Below, piece by piece: positions 42,521 to 53,900 of a stretch of 64,000 bases of DNA. The stretch is taken from positions 3,582,101 through 3,646,100 of the forward strand of contig JASKMD010000014.1 in NCBI GenBank assembly GCA_030144725.1, read 5' to 3'. Position numbers and translations under genes: made by a program. Positions within the stretch are counted from its first letter, which is position 1. Every line of letters begins with the position of its first letter. The notes beneath the pieces are model-generated. The model was not told where the DNA came from and ran no database searches. It saw nothing but the letters and a program-made list of their open reading frames with translations. Source of the stretch: Haematococcus lacustris. Its lineage: Eukaryota > Chlorophyta > Chlorophyceae > Chlamydomonadales > Haematococcaceae.

Positions 42521-45418
42521 ATGTCTAGTGAGCGGGAGGATGCGGTTTACTTGGCGAGATTGGCCGAGCAGGCTGAGCGATACGGCGAAATGGTTAACGA
42601 AATGAACAAGGTTTGGCGTCTCGACGCATGCCTAGCTGAGTGCAAAAGTCAGGGATCGCGAGACTATTTTATCACAACAGGTAGCCAAGCTGGTGCACGA
42701 TCAAGAGCTGAGCGTGGAGGAGAGGAACCTGCTATCCGTCGCTTACAAGAATGTCATTGGCGCTCGCCGTACTTCGTGGCGAACCATAAGCAGCATAGAG
42801 CAAAAGGAGGAGAGCAAAGGCAATGGGGATTACGTCCAGAGTATTCGTACCAGGGCTGTGACAAGACGTCGTCTGCAGACGAAAAGACGACGTCTTTCGT
42901 CTACGTCGTCTTTTCGTCTCAACCACCCGTCTTTCGTCTGTCAATCTGTCTTTCTGTCTTTCGTCTGTCGATGTGTGACTAGTGCCCGCCCCTGTGACCA
43001 CTTGCGGCCCGTGGCTCTGAGCGTTGTGAAAGCAATGGATCATCAAATGCGATGGAATGGATGCAGTCGACGATGCAGCAGCCTTTGATGCCCACTGCTG
43101 CTTTCGGGTTCCACAGTCACTTCGGCCCCAGTGCCCGGCTTAGTTAACGGCGACCGAGTACTGCTGCAGTGGAAATAGCAAAGACTGAGAGCCGCTGCCA
43201 GCAAGCTCGACCCAAAAGCATCCGACGCCAGCTTTGTTCAACTGGGTAGCCATCCCCAGCGTGGTGGAGTCGCCAGCGTTCCAAGCCTTCGTGGAGGCCC
43301 TGAACCCATCGTTCGTGCTGCCATCTCGCTAATCGGTGGGTGTTGTCTTCTTGTGCACTAATACTTGTATTGTGTCCACTTGGTGGCTTTGTTTTTGTTT
43401 GTTGCATTTTGGTTGTGCTCGTCTCGTTGGCTTGCTTACCTCATATGATGATGATGATGATGCTGCAGATGAGCGGCAACATGCTATTGGAGGAGTACGC
43501 AGCTGTCAGCCTGTCAGCCTGACGGCTATTGGAGGAGTACGCAGCTGTCAGCCTGACGGCTGTTGAAATGCCCTACAAACAGCAAGCTGGGGGGGCCGCA
43601 GTGAGCAATCAAGACCCGGCTGCATTGGTGGCTCATGGGCAGTTGCCTTGACTGCACGCGTGTTTGGTGGCTGCCAAGCAGCCAACCACCCCCTCCCAGT
43701 TTGCAGACCCCGCCCTCTTCTCCGTGCAGCCCCACCTCGCACGCAGCTGTTGCCTGTCCATTTTGCTCTGCACACCTCACCGCCCACACATTTTCTGCAC
43801 ACCTTTTACTTCAACAAGAGGGTCCTGGAGCGCAAACCTAAGCCACAGCCAGAAGCTGAGTAGCAGCAGTTTGCGTAGTGGATGCAACACATGCTCGGGG
43901 AAGCATAATGCCCGTGGGCTTCCAATGGGCACCCAGGTAAGCGCACGTTGTATAACGTGTGTCTTGTACCATGTGTCTTGCACCATCCTTGTAGCATTAA
44001 TGGCAGCTCTGCATGGAGCTCACACACATGACCATGAATTGTTGTTGTCACCAATCTCAGGTGGAGACGGTACCGGACACGTGCTGTTGTATAAAGACCG
44101 CCATGGAGCTCATGGGCTGCAAGATTTGATCGAGCTCTGGCTTGTCACTATTAGGCCAGATCTGACCTCATGCATCAGATGAGAAGTGGAGGATATCTTT
44201 CTTAGCATCGTGAAAGCAGCTGCAAGTTTACAAAGATATAAATAGAAAGAATAGAAGGAGCTTAGCACGTGACAAATGTTGGTCGCATGCAGTCGAAAAA
44301 AGAGCAGACGGTTCGGTTGCCGTCTGCAGACGAAAAGACATCCGTCTTTCGTCTGTTCGTCTACGGTCTCGTCTTTTCGTCTTGTCGTCTTCACAGCCCT
44401 GATTCGTACCTATTGCAAATTGGTAAGCTATCCTAAATAATGCGAGTCGTAGGCTGCCTTGTAAGTGTGAATTGCCTGCTGCTACTGTGTCTGAGCAGTT
44501 GACTGGGTGGCTGGCTGTTTTTTTATCTTTGTTCTTTTGCAGGTTGAAAAGGAGCTGGACGACATTTGCACAAGCATTTTGAAGCTGCTTGATGAGCATT
44601 TGATTCCTACAGCCTCCACTGGCGAAAGCAAGGTATTTTATCTCAAGATGAAAGGAGACTACCACCGGTACCTCTCTGAGTTTAAGACCGGCGCAGACCG
44701 GAAGGAGGCAGCTGAGCACACTCTGTTGGCATACAAGGCAGCCCAGGTGCGGCGGGCCTTAGCTGGAAGACATAGCTCACATAGCTCACAGGCACAAGGG
44801 TTGAGATCACACCATCCCTTCGCAGGACATCGCGCTGGTTGACCTCCCGCCCACGCATCCGATCCGCCTGGGGCTCGCATTGAATTTGTCTGTCTTCTAT
44901 TATGAGATATTCAACAGCCCCGAGAGGGCCTGCCAGCTGGCGAAGCAGGTACGTCAGTGAAAACATCTGGGGCTGCAGCAGGAGCTGTCAATCACAGCAG
45001 CCCGTGCTGTATTATTGGATAAGCTATGCGAATCACCTGCTGCTACTGTGTCTGAGCAGTTGACTGGGTGGTTGCTGAGATCAAAAGCTGATTGTGCTAT
45101 ATATTCGTCATGATCGCAGGCATTTGATGAAGGCATTGCCGAACTTGACTCCCTAAGCGAGGAGTCCTACAAAGATTCCACTCTCCTCATGCAGCTTCTG
45201 CGAGATAACCTGACGTTGTGGATGTCAGACATGCAGGTGTGTGCCAAGAGGCTGCTACCTCAGAATCATGTGAATGGTAGCACCGAGAAGCAACCTCAGC
45301 AATAAGGGATTGGCAGCATCATGAGAATCACAGCACATCCTCATCCTTGACCTTTATGGCTGTGCAGGACAGTGAGGTCCAAGGCGACCTGAAGGTGGAG
45401 GACACGGATGGAGCTTGA
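42521..45418 (+). CDS. 14-3-3 protein, exon 2 interrupted by a transposon
   Basis: Phosphoserine/threonine-binding adaptor dimer, here 255 residues once the insertion is ignored. Exons: 42521-42610 ([20 protein letters not shown]), 42681-42850 plus 44410-44422 ([20 protein letters not shown], then SIRTYCKL), 44543-44746 ([40 protein letters not shown]), 44826-44948 ([20 protein letters not shown]), 45120-45236 ([20 protein letters not shown]), 45368-45418 (acidic tail, stop TGA). Both 14-3-3 signatures and the ligand groove residues K, R, R, Y are present. A 1551-bp hAT-type element (42851-44401) sits inside codon 86 of exon 2 (ACC, Thr, after bases AC). If not spliced out, translation runs into the element and ends after about 70 unrelated residues at 43088. 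Confidence 0.95.
42851..44401. mobile_element. hAT-superfamily element with 8-bp target duplication
   Basis: Ends CAGGGCTGTGA (42851) and TCACAGCCCTG (ends 44401), with flanking duplications ATTCGTAC at 42843-42850 and 44402-44409. CAGGG-type ends with an 8-bp duplication are hallmarks of hAT elements. Subterminal regions hold many direct and inverted copies of GACGAAAAGACG / CGTCTTTTCGTC, typical transposase-binding arrays. Internal frames are short ([10 protein letters not shown] duplicated near 43475-43560, [18 protein letters not shown]) with no intact transposase, so it is non-autonomous or decayed. Confidence 0.9.
45000..45080. repeat. Intron sequence shared between two 14-3-3 introns
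   Basis: CCTGCTGCTACTGTGTCTGA followed by GCAGTTGACTGGGTGG occurs here and at 44472-44512, in the intron after the interrupted exon and the intron before exon 5. It is a small intragenic duplication. Confidence 0.7.
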
Positions 45419-45850
45419 TGAATGACTAGGCTTCACGCTAGGATAGTAATGGGGGGCCAGTCTATAGCCCAATGGCAGGTGCTGGGGCTGCAATGCCTAG
45501 TCAGCAATGCGTGACACTGTGGTGATGAGGCCTGTTTGATGCATCGTCCTTGCATGAGGAGTGTGATTTCTGTGTAGCATGTGTGCGTGTGTATGTGCTG
45601 CGTTCTGTGTTCTGTGCTCTGCCTAAAGGCCCTGCATTGCACTTGCTGCTCACTGCACTCAGTGACAGGGCTTCATCATCCCTTGATCATCATGACGCCT
45701 ACAACAAGAAGCATGGTGGGGCAAATTGCGGTGTCAGCTTGTGTACAAGACAGTGTCGGCAATTATGTGAACTCTGTTGTGTCGTTATCGAGTATTAGCA
45801 GTTGGGAAGGAGGTGGCTGCCCTGCCTTGTCAGGCCTGTGAAAGAGTCAG
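45419..45850 (+). other. 14-3-3 3' flank
   Basis: Contains the 14-3-3 3' UTR. No gene is recognised. It ends where a duplicated exon fragment begins. Confidence 0.4.
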
Positions 45851-46008
45851 AGTGCTGCCTGCATGGTGAGGTGTGCTTGCACGGCGCCCTTGCCCAGTGC
45901 AGGGGAGGAGCATGAGGTGGAGTACCGCTGTGTGCTGGCTGCCCTGGTCAGCTTCTTACGCGAGCATGACTGCTGGGCTTGCCTGTCCTGCCTGCTGGGC
46001 TGTGTGCT
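45850..46008 (+). other. Duplicate of an exon of the minus gene at 60.1-60.3 kb
   Basis: Reads GEEHEVEYRCVLAALVSFLR then EHDCWACLSCLLGC. It is nearly identical, in inverted orientation, to 60150-60310, including the flanking noncoding AGAGTGCTGCCTGCATGGTG. Here it is isolated from any gene and joined on its right to a Fanzor-element end, so it is a transposed or captured exon. Confidence 0.7.
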
Positions 46009-46035
46009 GGCGGCCGTGGTCATCGCAACTGAACG

Positions 46036-46543
46036 CGGTTCACTTGTGTACCTGGGGATGGTGATGTGCAGTGGAAGGACACATCCCCATGTCTGTAGCG
46101 GTAGGAGTGCACATCGCCATGTCTGTAGCTGGTGCCATGGTGCAGCTGGTGCCACGGCCTGCCCTCATGACTGCTTGGACGCTGTAAGCACTAAGTAAGC
46201 ACTAAGTAAGCACTAAGTAAGCACGTTGTAAGATAAGCTGTCTCCGCTGAGGTCTCCGCTAAGGTCTCCGCCCTGTAGCGGCAGGAGCGGCCTGTAGCGG
46301 CCTGTAGCGGCCTGTAGGGCTGGGTAGGATTGATTTGTGTCGCCAGGCTGTCAGCCTTCAAGCATTAAGCTGTTAGTTTTGATGAGGTGCCCAGTGGTCT
46401 GTCCCTGGAACGTGCCATCGGTATGGGGTTGGTAGTCATCGAGGGTGCGACCGAGGATGCTACAACATGCTTGTAGTAGCTGAGTGAGATTACCCACAGC
46501 CCAACATGTTGTTCCGTGTTGAATAAGTTTTGTTGGCCTGTAG
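46036..46543 (+). mobile_element. Internally deleted derivative of Fanzor-like element B
   Basis: Left part GTGTACCTGGGGATGGTGAT through GGAAGGACACATCCCCATGT matches 38413-38470 upstream of copy B. The right part 46346-46543 matches its 3' noncoding block. The roughly 3 kb between, including the nuclease, is replaced by short GTAAGCACTAA and CCTGTAGCGG repeats. This is a non-autonomous, MITE-like derivative keeping only both ends. Confidence 0.6.
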
Positions 46544-46769
46544 CGGCAGGAGGTATCACGGTTAGATTACGTTTAATGGTTTTGTTCAAGTGGCTCGTCC
46601 GTTTTAATGATGCTGTGTACATGTGCATGGTAGCACGCTGCAAGGTATGTTAGGGTCATTGGATGTATATTAGCGGCTAGTAAAATGCCTCTGATGCAGC
46701 CAGAAATGACATTACAAACATGACCACCGAGGCTGAGCAGGCAGCTGAGATAGTCACCCAGCCCACCAA

Positions 46770-47024
46770 GGCTAAGCAGGCAGCTGAGCAAGGGCAAGGC
46801 TGCCTAAGCCAAGCCAGCACCACAGCTAGGCAGGTGGCTGGATAGGGATTGCAACGCAGCTCTAAACATTGGAGTGGGCAGGTGGCGCCCGCTGGAGCTG
46901 TGCTGGTGGCCAAAGCAGACAGCTCTGCCAGCCAAGGGCAAGGAGTACCCTGGCCTGGGCTACAAGCGGCTGCGAGACAAGCCACCCAAGGCCCAGCAGC
47001 AGCAGCCTGCTGTGGCACAGTAGT
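46770..47024 (+). pseudogene. Fanzor/TnpB-like nuclease C-terminal fragment (copy C)
   Basis: Reads AKPAPQLGRWLDRDCNAALN, GRWRPLELCWWPKQTALPAK, GYKRLRDKPPKAQQQQPAVA, stop at 47024. It is almost identical to the C-terminus of copy A, with the RuvC-III motif WLDRDCNAALN intact. A stop occurs shortly upstream (GKAA-stop-AKPAPQ) and no RuvC-I or RuvC-II precedes it. It is followed by the family-A 3' noncoding block (47025-47215). Confidence 0.75.
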
Positions 47025-47215
47025 GTGCCCCCCTTTGTTGAGCTGTTCTCAGCTTACAATCAGCGCATGTTTTTGGCCAGTTTTCCCGTATTCCCGCTTG
47101 TGGCCACTACTGGTCCGGCTCAAACGGAGGCCCTAGTGGGGGACAAGGGGACTGTAGGCTTCAGATACTCCCACCAGCACATCCGCATACTGCTGTCGCG
47201 CAGCTAATGTAACGG
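47025..47215 (+). other. Family-A 3' noncoding block after copy C
   Basis: GTTGAGCTGTTCTCAGCTTA through GTCCGGCTCAAACGGAGGCC to CAGCACATCCGCATAC. It matches the regions after copy A and at 34000-34305, with substitutions in the hairpin loop but a kept stem. Confidence 0.5.
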
Positions 47216-47289
47216 CCCCGAAGAAAGCAGTGGTTGTGTCTTCGTTGCTGATACCTTGCATGGCATTCCAGTAGCCCCAAAGACATGTA

Positions 47290-47760
47290 CCGTACTCTCC
47301 CTTTTGATTCGCGTCCGCGAATCGTTTTTTTGGCCTCGCGAAATCGCGAACGAGTAAACAATGTGGTTTTTGGCCGAATCGCGAAGTGGTCAAACAATTA
47401 TTTCACCTGCGTGAATGGTGCTGCGATGGACCGCTTTGTGGTCCGTGGCATCAGTGCCGACGACGCAGCCGAAAACCTGCTACGCCAGGTTGACCAACAC
47501 GAAGATGGCCCTTGCACAGTGGTTGTGACTTGGTGATCGGGTGGCTTGACTAGGTGACTTGTGCAGAAAGTGTCCACGGAGGATTGACATGTCATGCAAG
47601 GAATGGCTGTCTTGAATATTTATAAGCACACCCACCCACCCAAAGTTGTGTTTTGCTGCAACTTTTGCATCGGGAAAAAGTAAACAATGTTTTTTTTGGA
47701 TCGGGAAAGAGTATTTAATTATAGTTTTCGAGGCCTCGCGAATCAAAAGGGAGAGTACGG
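47290..47760. mobile_element. TA-flanked MITE (Tc1/mariner-like), 471 bp
   Basis: Terminal inverted repeats CCGTACTCTCCCTTTTGATT / AATCAAAAGGGAGAGTACGG continue into CGCGAATC on both sides, with TA on each flank (47288-47289 and 47761-47762). TA duplication and short imperfect subterminal repeats (GAGTAAACAATGT / AAAGTAAACAATGT) fit the Tc1/mariner group. A coding-like fragment on plus (MDRFVVRGISADDAAENLLR, then QVDQHEDGPCTVVVTW and a stop) lies inside and may be captured host sequence. Confidence 0.85.
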
Positions 47761-47954
47761 TATACACATCTATCAATCACCCACGCACCGAGCATGCATG
47801 TATAAACCATGTGTATGACATGGCGTGGATGACTCCTGTAGCTGCTTCTACAACCCTGGCTCTCACACAGCAATGCAAGGATAAGCACCCGCCAGTACAC
47901 CACAAGCCATAATTAGCATCCAACAACCGCAGCCTTGAGCAACGTGAAGCTATT

Positions 47955-50900
47955 TCAGCGCTTGCTGCCCCAAGCACGCCCGATGCCACCCGCCTGCGTC
48001 TTGGAAGTGCCTTGCGACAGACTTCCTGGGAGCATCCGCCGCTTCCCGGCGCTCGTGCCCGGGGTGGCGCCGGATGTCGTATCGTTGTAGGCGGGAACCA
48101 CAGGCGGCTGGGCTCGGCCTGCACGAGCACAACACAATGGACGACTTGCGCAGGGCGAGGTTAGCAATGCGGCAACCGGACGAGCCACGGCCACCTTACC
48201 ACGGACATCGGCATCATCGTCGCTGATCACCACCTCGTCCGCCACATCGGGGCCAGGAGGAGGGGCGCGGCCTGCTGCTCCGCGCTTGCCTGTCGCTACC
48301 TGCCACGAACGGAGCATTTAGGCAGGCACACATCAAGGAGTCAGCTTTGCTGTTGACGTTGCTGGGTGCCACAAGTATGCCATTGAAGCCATCGTACATC
48401 ATACCTTTGAGGTCGTTGGTTTGGCAGGGACAGCTGCGGTGACACCGCGGCGCCTCTTGGCCGGTGCCTCCTCCTCGTCCGAGATGATCAGATCCTCCCC
48501 GTCGTCGTCGTTGTCCTCCTCATCCTCCCGGGCAACATACTCATCAGATGAGTCGTCCCCAAGCCCTGAAGTGTGACCTGGAGTGGGACAAACACTGTAA
48601 TGGTTGCGTGGCCGCGACCTTTGCTAGTTGGGGCCATTCGTGAACTTACTTGCGGCGACGCTGGCTTTGATCTTTTTGGCCGTGCTCGCTCGAGCAGTTC
48701 GCGCCGTGCGCTGGAGTGCTGGCGAGGGCGCCTCATGTTGCGCCACCGGCAATTGAGAGACACCACGTCGAGCCGGCAGTCGGTGACTGGGCCCGCGGCC
48801 CACGGGCTGGACCATGTCATCCTCGTCCTCGATGACATCGCCGTGGTCGTAATAGTCGTCAACGACCGCATCATCATCAACCACAGCGCCCCGAGCGCGC
48901 TTGGTGCGGGCTCTGTGGAGGGCAGCGGAGGCCACGGGCCAACACCATGACGGCACAGATCAAAAGGGCCAAAAGGGGCAGGCGATGTGAAAGATTACTG
49001 ATCACAAAGACCACCGAGCTCAGGGGAGGTGGGGAGGTCAGCCTGGCTGGGCAGGGGTCTGCACACCTTCAGATGGTAGGGTGCCTGGCCATACCCTGCG
49101 TCGTCATTACACCCTGCCTGGCTGCTTTCATGTGTGTGTCTGTGTATATTTGAACAGCAAATAGTAAAGTTCAACAGGTAGCGACAGAAATGAAAGAAAA
49201 GTGAAAAAGGGAAGAGACTTGGAAGCCAACATGGATCTGCCTGCCTGACCCCTTATCCCTTCACCTGGACTGGCGTGCGCCCTCAGCCCTCAGCCCTCAG
49301 CCTCAGCCCGCAGCCCTCAGGCCAGCTGGGCCTGCCCCTCCCCCCTCACCCTCTCACCTGCTGCCTGGGGTGGCGGCTGCAGGGGTGGCCCCGCGCTGTC
49401 CCCTTGCTTGGCCCCAGTCCTGGACCTCCTCAGGACTGAACCCGCCCTCACCGCCTCCATCTGCAGCGGCAGAGGCCAGGCAGCTGCAACCCCTGCTGAG
49501 ACAGCCCACAGCCCGCAGCCCACAGCCAGAGGAAGTCCAAGGTCCAGCGTTGAGGCTGTGCAGCAATCAGGCCCGACACGCAACCCCTGCTGCCCCCGCC
49601 ACGAACGTGCCCTCCTCCCCCTTGGCCCCACAGCCCACTACCCGCAGCCCAGCCTCCCCCTGGGCCCACCCGGGCTGTGACCCGCTGGCTGTGGTGCAGC
49701 TTGAGTGAGGCGAGCGAGGCCGCGGCAGGTAGGGCCCCTACTGCGTGGCTCCCCTCAACTGCTCCCCCTCTGACAAGGGCTGTGCTGCCGCCACTGCCCC
49801 ACCTGCCGCCACAGCCCCACCTGCCGCCACAGCCCCACCTGCCGCCACAGCCCCACCTGCCGCCTGTGTGTAGGTCTGAGAGGTGGAGGGCGTGGCCTGG
49901 CTGCGGGCAAACGTCTCCAGCAGGCTGCCCTGACGCCCGCGCCCCCTGCCCTTGGCCACTGCCGCCCGGCCCCTCCCTGCCGCCCGGCCCCTGCAGCAGG
50001 TCAGGTGGTCAGGAGCAGCCCGGCAGCAGCAGCAGGAGGGGAGGTGGTGGTGGTGGTGGTGGCGGTTGATCTACGCCCCTTAGTCGCCAGCCTGCTGTGG
50101 CAGCAGGGCACTACTGAGGTCTCCACCTGTTCGCATGGCTGCCTCTACAAGGCACTTGCTTTGCTTCGTTGACGCCCCTAGGTGCCACCTGCAGTCCTGA
50201 GTCCTGAGTCCTGAGTCCTGAGTCCTGAGTCCTGAGTCCTGAGTCCTGAGTCCTGAGTCCTGAGTCCTGAGTCTTTGCTTGTGGTGCCCCTAGGTGTGCC
50301 TGTGCCCCTGATGCACACAATGAAGACATGAGAGACATGCAGCCATCCCCTCCATCACCCTCTAGCCAGCCTTGCGATTCCTCCCCAGGCATCCATGGCT
50401 GGGCGGTTCAGCAACAAGTGAAGTACAAGCAGCAGGGGAGGCAGTGCCAGGGGGGCTGGTGCTACAGGGCAAGCCCTGGCCCAGCTGCTCCCCCCCACCT
50501 GCCTCCCCCACCCCCTCCCCCCTCCCCCCTGCTGCCTCCCCCCACTGCATAATAGCATAGCACAATGCACCTCCGCATCAAAACCACCCCACCCCACCCC
50601 ACCCCACCCCTCCCTGCCCTGCACATCAAGAGCTGACCTGCCGGCTGGTGGGGCTGCCATGCTGCCCGCCCCCCCGGCTGGCCTGGCCACAGTGCTCGGG
50701 GTGGCGGCAGGGGGGGCGGCACCCTGGGAGGGGGTGCCACCTGGGGGCAGGGAGCCCGCCCCTTTGGCGATCTGGGCCAGCTGGGCTGCAGTGGCTCGGT
50801 CAGCTGTGCTGCCTTCTATGGCCTGCGGGAAGCAGGTGCAAGCAAGGAGGGGCTGGAGCGTGGGCTTGGCACATCGAGGGGAGGGGGGAGGGGGAGGGGG

Positions 50901-53900
50901 AGGGGGAGGGGGAGGGGGGGGAGGGGGAGGGGGAGGGGGAGGAGGGGAGGGGGAGGGGGAGGGGGGAGGGGGAGGGGAGGGGGAGGGGGAGGGGGAGGGG
51001 GAGGGGGAGGGGGGAGGGGGAGGGGGAGGGGGAGGGGGAGGGGGAGGGGGAGGGGGAGGGGGAGGGGGAGGGGGAGGGGGAGGGGGAGGGGGAGGGGGAG
51101 GGGGAGGGGGAGGGGGAGGGGGAGGGGGAGGGGGAGGGGGAGGGGGAGGGGGAGGGGGAGGGGGAGGGGGAGGGGGAGGGGGAGGGGGGAGGGGGAGGGG
51201 AGGGGGAGGGGGAGGGGGAGGGGGAGGGGGAGGGAGGAGGGGGAGGGGGAGGGGGAGGGGGAGGGGGGAGGGGGAGGGGGAGGGGGAGGGGGAGGGTGGG
51301 GAGGGGGAGGGGGGAGGGGGAGGGGGAGGGGGAGGGGGAGGGGGAGGGGGAGGGAGGGGAGGGGGAGGGGGAGGGGGAGGGAGGGAGGGGGAGGGGGAGG
51401 GGGGAGGGGGAGGGGGAGGGGGAGGGGGAGGGGGAGGGGGAGGGGGAGGGGGAGGGGGAGGGGGAGGGGGAGGGGGGAGGGGGAGGGGGAGGGGGAGGGG
51501 GAGGGGGAGGGGGAGGGGGAGGGGGAGGGGGAGGGGGAGGGGGAGGGGAGGGGGAGGGGGAGGGGGAGGGGGAGGGGGGGGGGAGGGGGAGGAGGGGGAG
51601 GGGGGAGGGGGAGGGGGAGGGGGGAGGGGGAGGGGGAGGGGGGGAGGGGGGGGCCGTACCCTCGTCATTTTGTCCTGTACTGCTGCTTGCTGGAGCTGGT
51701 TGCGTAGCTGTGCATCATCAGTGCAGGCGGCCAGGCTGGCCAGCACCCGGCGTGTGGCGCTGCCTTTGAGCCGGCTGCCCATCTCCTGAGCAACACACTC
51801 CGCCAAGGCTGCCTGCAGGCAGGGAGGGGGGCCAGCTGGCGGTGAGGCGTGTCCTGTGGTTCAGCAGGACCACAGGATGAGCAGGGCCACTAGGGAAGGA
51901 AGGGGGGGGGGGGGGGGAAAGGGGGAGAGGGAGGGGGAAGAAGAGGAGGGGGAGGAGAATGGGGAGGAGCGGGAGGGGGAGGGGGAGGAAGAGAGAGGGG
52001 AGGAGGGGGAGGAGGAGGGGGTGAGATGCCAAGAGGGCAGCAAAGGTTGAGGGGTGGGCAGACACGACCGGCCCTTCGTGCACACCCTGCTATCCATCAC
52101 TCCCTCCCTCCTCTTTCCTCCCCCCCTCCCTTGGGTACCTTTTCATCCTTCTCCACATAATTGTGCAAAGCTAGAGCCAGCTCCTCCTCGTTCAGCAGCT
52201 GTGAGCAACAGAAGCCAAGCGGCGGCAAGGGGGCAGCACTAGGCAGGCAGGCAGGGGGAGGGGGAGGGGGGGCAGAGGGGGGTCACTGGTGGCAGCAGCG
52301 GCTGGCAGGGTGGGGAGGGAGGCAGGAGGAGAAGGCTCCCTCCCTCCATCCATGCATCTCCCACCTGAAGCCCTTCTTGCAAGTTGTCAGCGATCAGGTC
52401 CTCTATGCGCGCCTGAGGCAGCAGCAGCAGTAACCTCAGAGGCAGGGACAGGGGGCATCAGGAGGGGCAGCAGCAGCAGCAGCCACATGTCACAACACGG
52501 GCCAGCAGGGGGGAAGTCCCACCGCTGGGCAGTGGACAACCTCCAGCACGCCCCGCACTGCATCCACATCCACTGCCGGCCAGACAGCTCCACCCGATCA
52601 ACTCCCCCCGCCTGCCCCCCGCCTGCCCCTACACACTACACATCCAGTGTTGCTGCTAGGCCACAAGGACCATGCACATCCAGTGTTGCTGCCTCCCCCC
52701 CTGCCTCCCCCCTGCCTCTCCCCTCCACCCCTCCACCCCTCTACCTGCCCCCCTCACCTGGTCCAGGGCTTCAGGGCGCAGCATGTCATGCGGCACCACT
52801 GACTCCTTGTCATCCTTCAACCTGAGGGTGGAGGGTGGAGGGTGGAGGGTGGAGGGTGGTGGGTGGAGGGTGGAGGGTGGAGGGTGTGGACTGTCAGGGG
52901 GACAGCCACAGCCGGCCAGCCCTGTGGCCCCATGGTGCTGCCAGGCCACCATCCCTTGCGCCTCCCCCCTCCCCCTGACCTGCGTGCCGCTGCCTTGGTC
53001 CAGGTGAGGATGTCCTGGGAGTTGGCCACACGCCCCACAAAGCGCTGCCCAAAGCGCTGGGCGTTGATGGTCGAGTAGCCCGTGTAATCTATCTGTGGCA
53101 AGTGCGGTGGGGTGGGGTGGGGTGGGGTGGGGTGGGGGGTGGGTGGGGTGGGGTGGGGTGGGGTGGGGTGGGGTGGGGTGGGGGGTGGGGTGGGGTGGGG
53201 TGGGGTGGGGTGGGTGGGGTGGGGTGGGGTGGGGTGGGTGGGGTGGGGTGGGGTGGGGTGGGGTGGGGTGGGGTGGGTGGGGTGGGGTGGGGTGGGGTGG
53301 GGTGGGGTGGGGTGGGGTGGGGTGGGTGGGGTGGGGTGGGGTGGGGTGGGGTGGGGGTGGGGTGGGGTGGGGTGGGGGGTGGGGTGGGTGGTGGGGTGGG
53401 GTGGGGTGGGGTGGGGTGGGGGTGGGGGGGTGGGGGTGGGGTGGGGTGGGGTGGGGCCCCCGGTCCACCTTGAGCCTGATGAGGGGCAGCATAGGGGCCA
53501 GCTCGGGGTCCTGCCGCCTGGCAGTCGCCTTCTTGATCATCTCTGCCACCTGGCCAGCAGCAGTCAGGCGGCCAGGTGCTGTCAGGGGCACAAGAGGGTG
53601 ATGACAACACAGCGGAGGGCACTGGGCACGGCTTCCTTCGCATCGTGTGCCCACATGCCTGGTTATTCACCCAGCTCAAACTGACCCCAAGGCCAAGGTC
53701 TGCAAGCTCCGCAAGCTCGAAGCTTACGTGACAGTCTTGAACACCCTTCGGTTTGCAAGAGCTGCTGAGAGGGAGGTGGAGGGAGGGGGTGGGGGGGGGG
53801 GCCAGGTGCTGTTGTATGGTGGGCTGCAGCCGCCCCCCTGAGAGTCTCACCCTGGCCTCAATGAAGGCGGGTGATGGCCTCCGGCTCCTCCGGCTGCAGG

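Noticed and set aside
50355..51806. Poly-Pro, poly-Gly and GEGE long frames
   Set aside because: Translation of the GGGGGA intron array of MRE11; real exons flank it in other phases.
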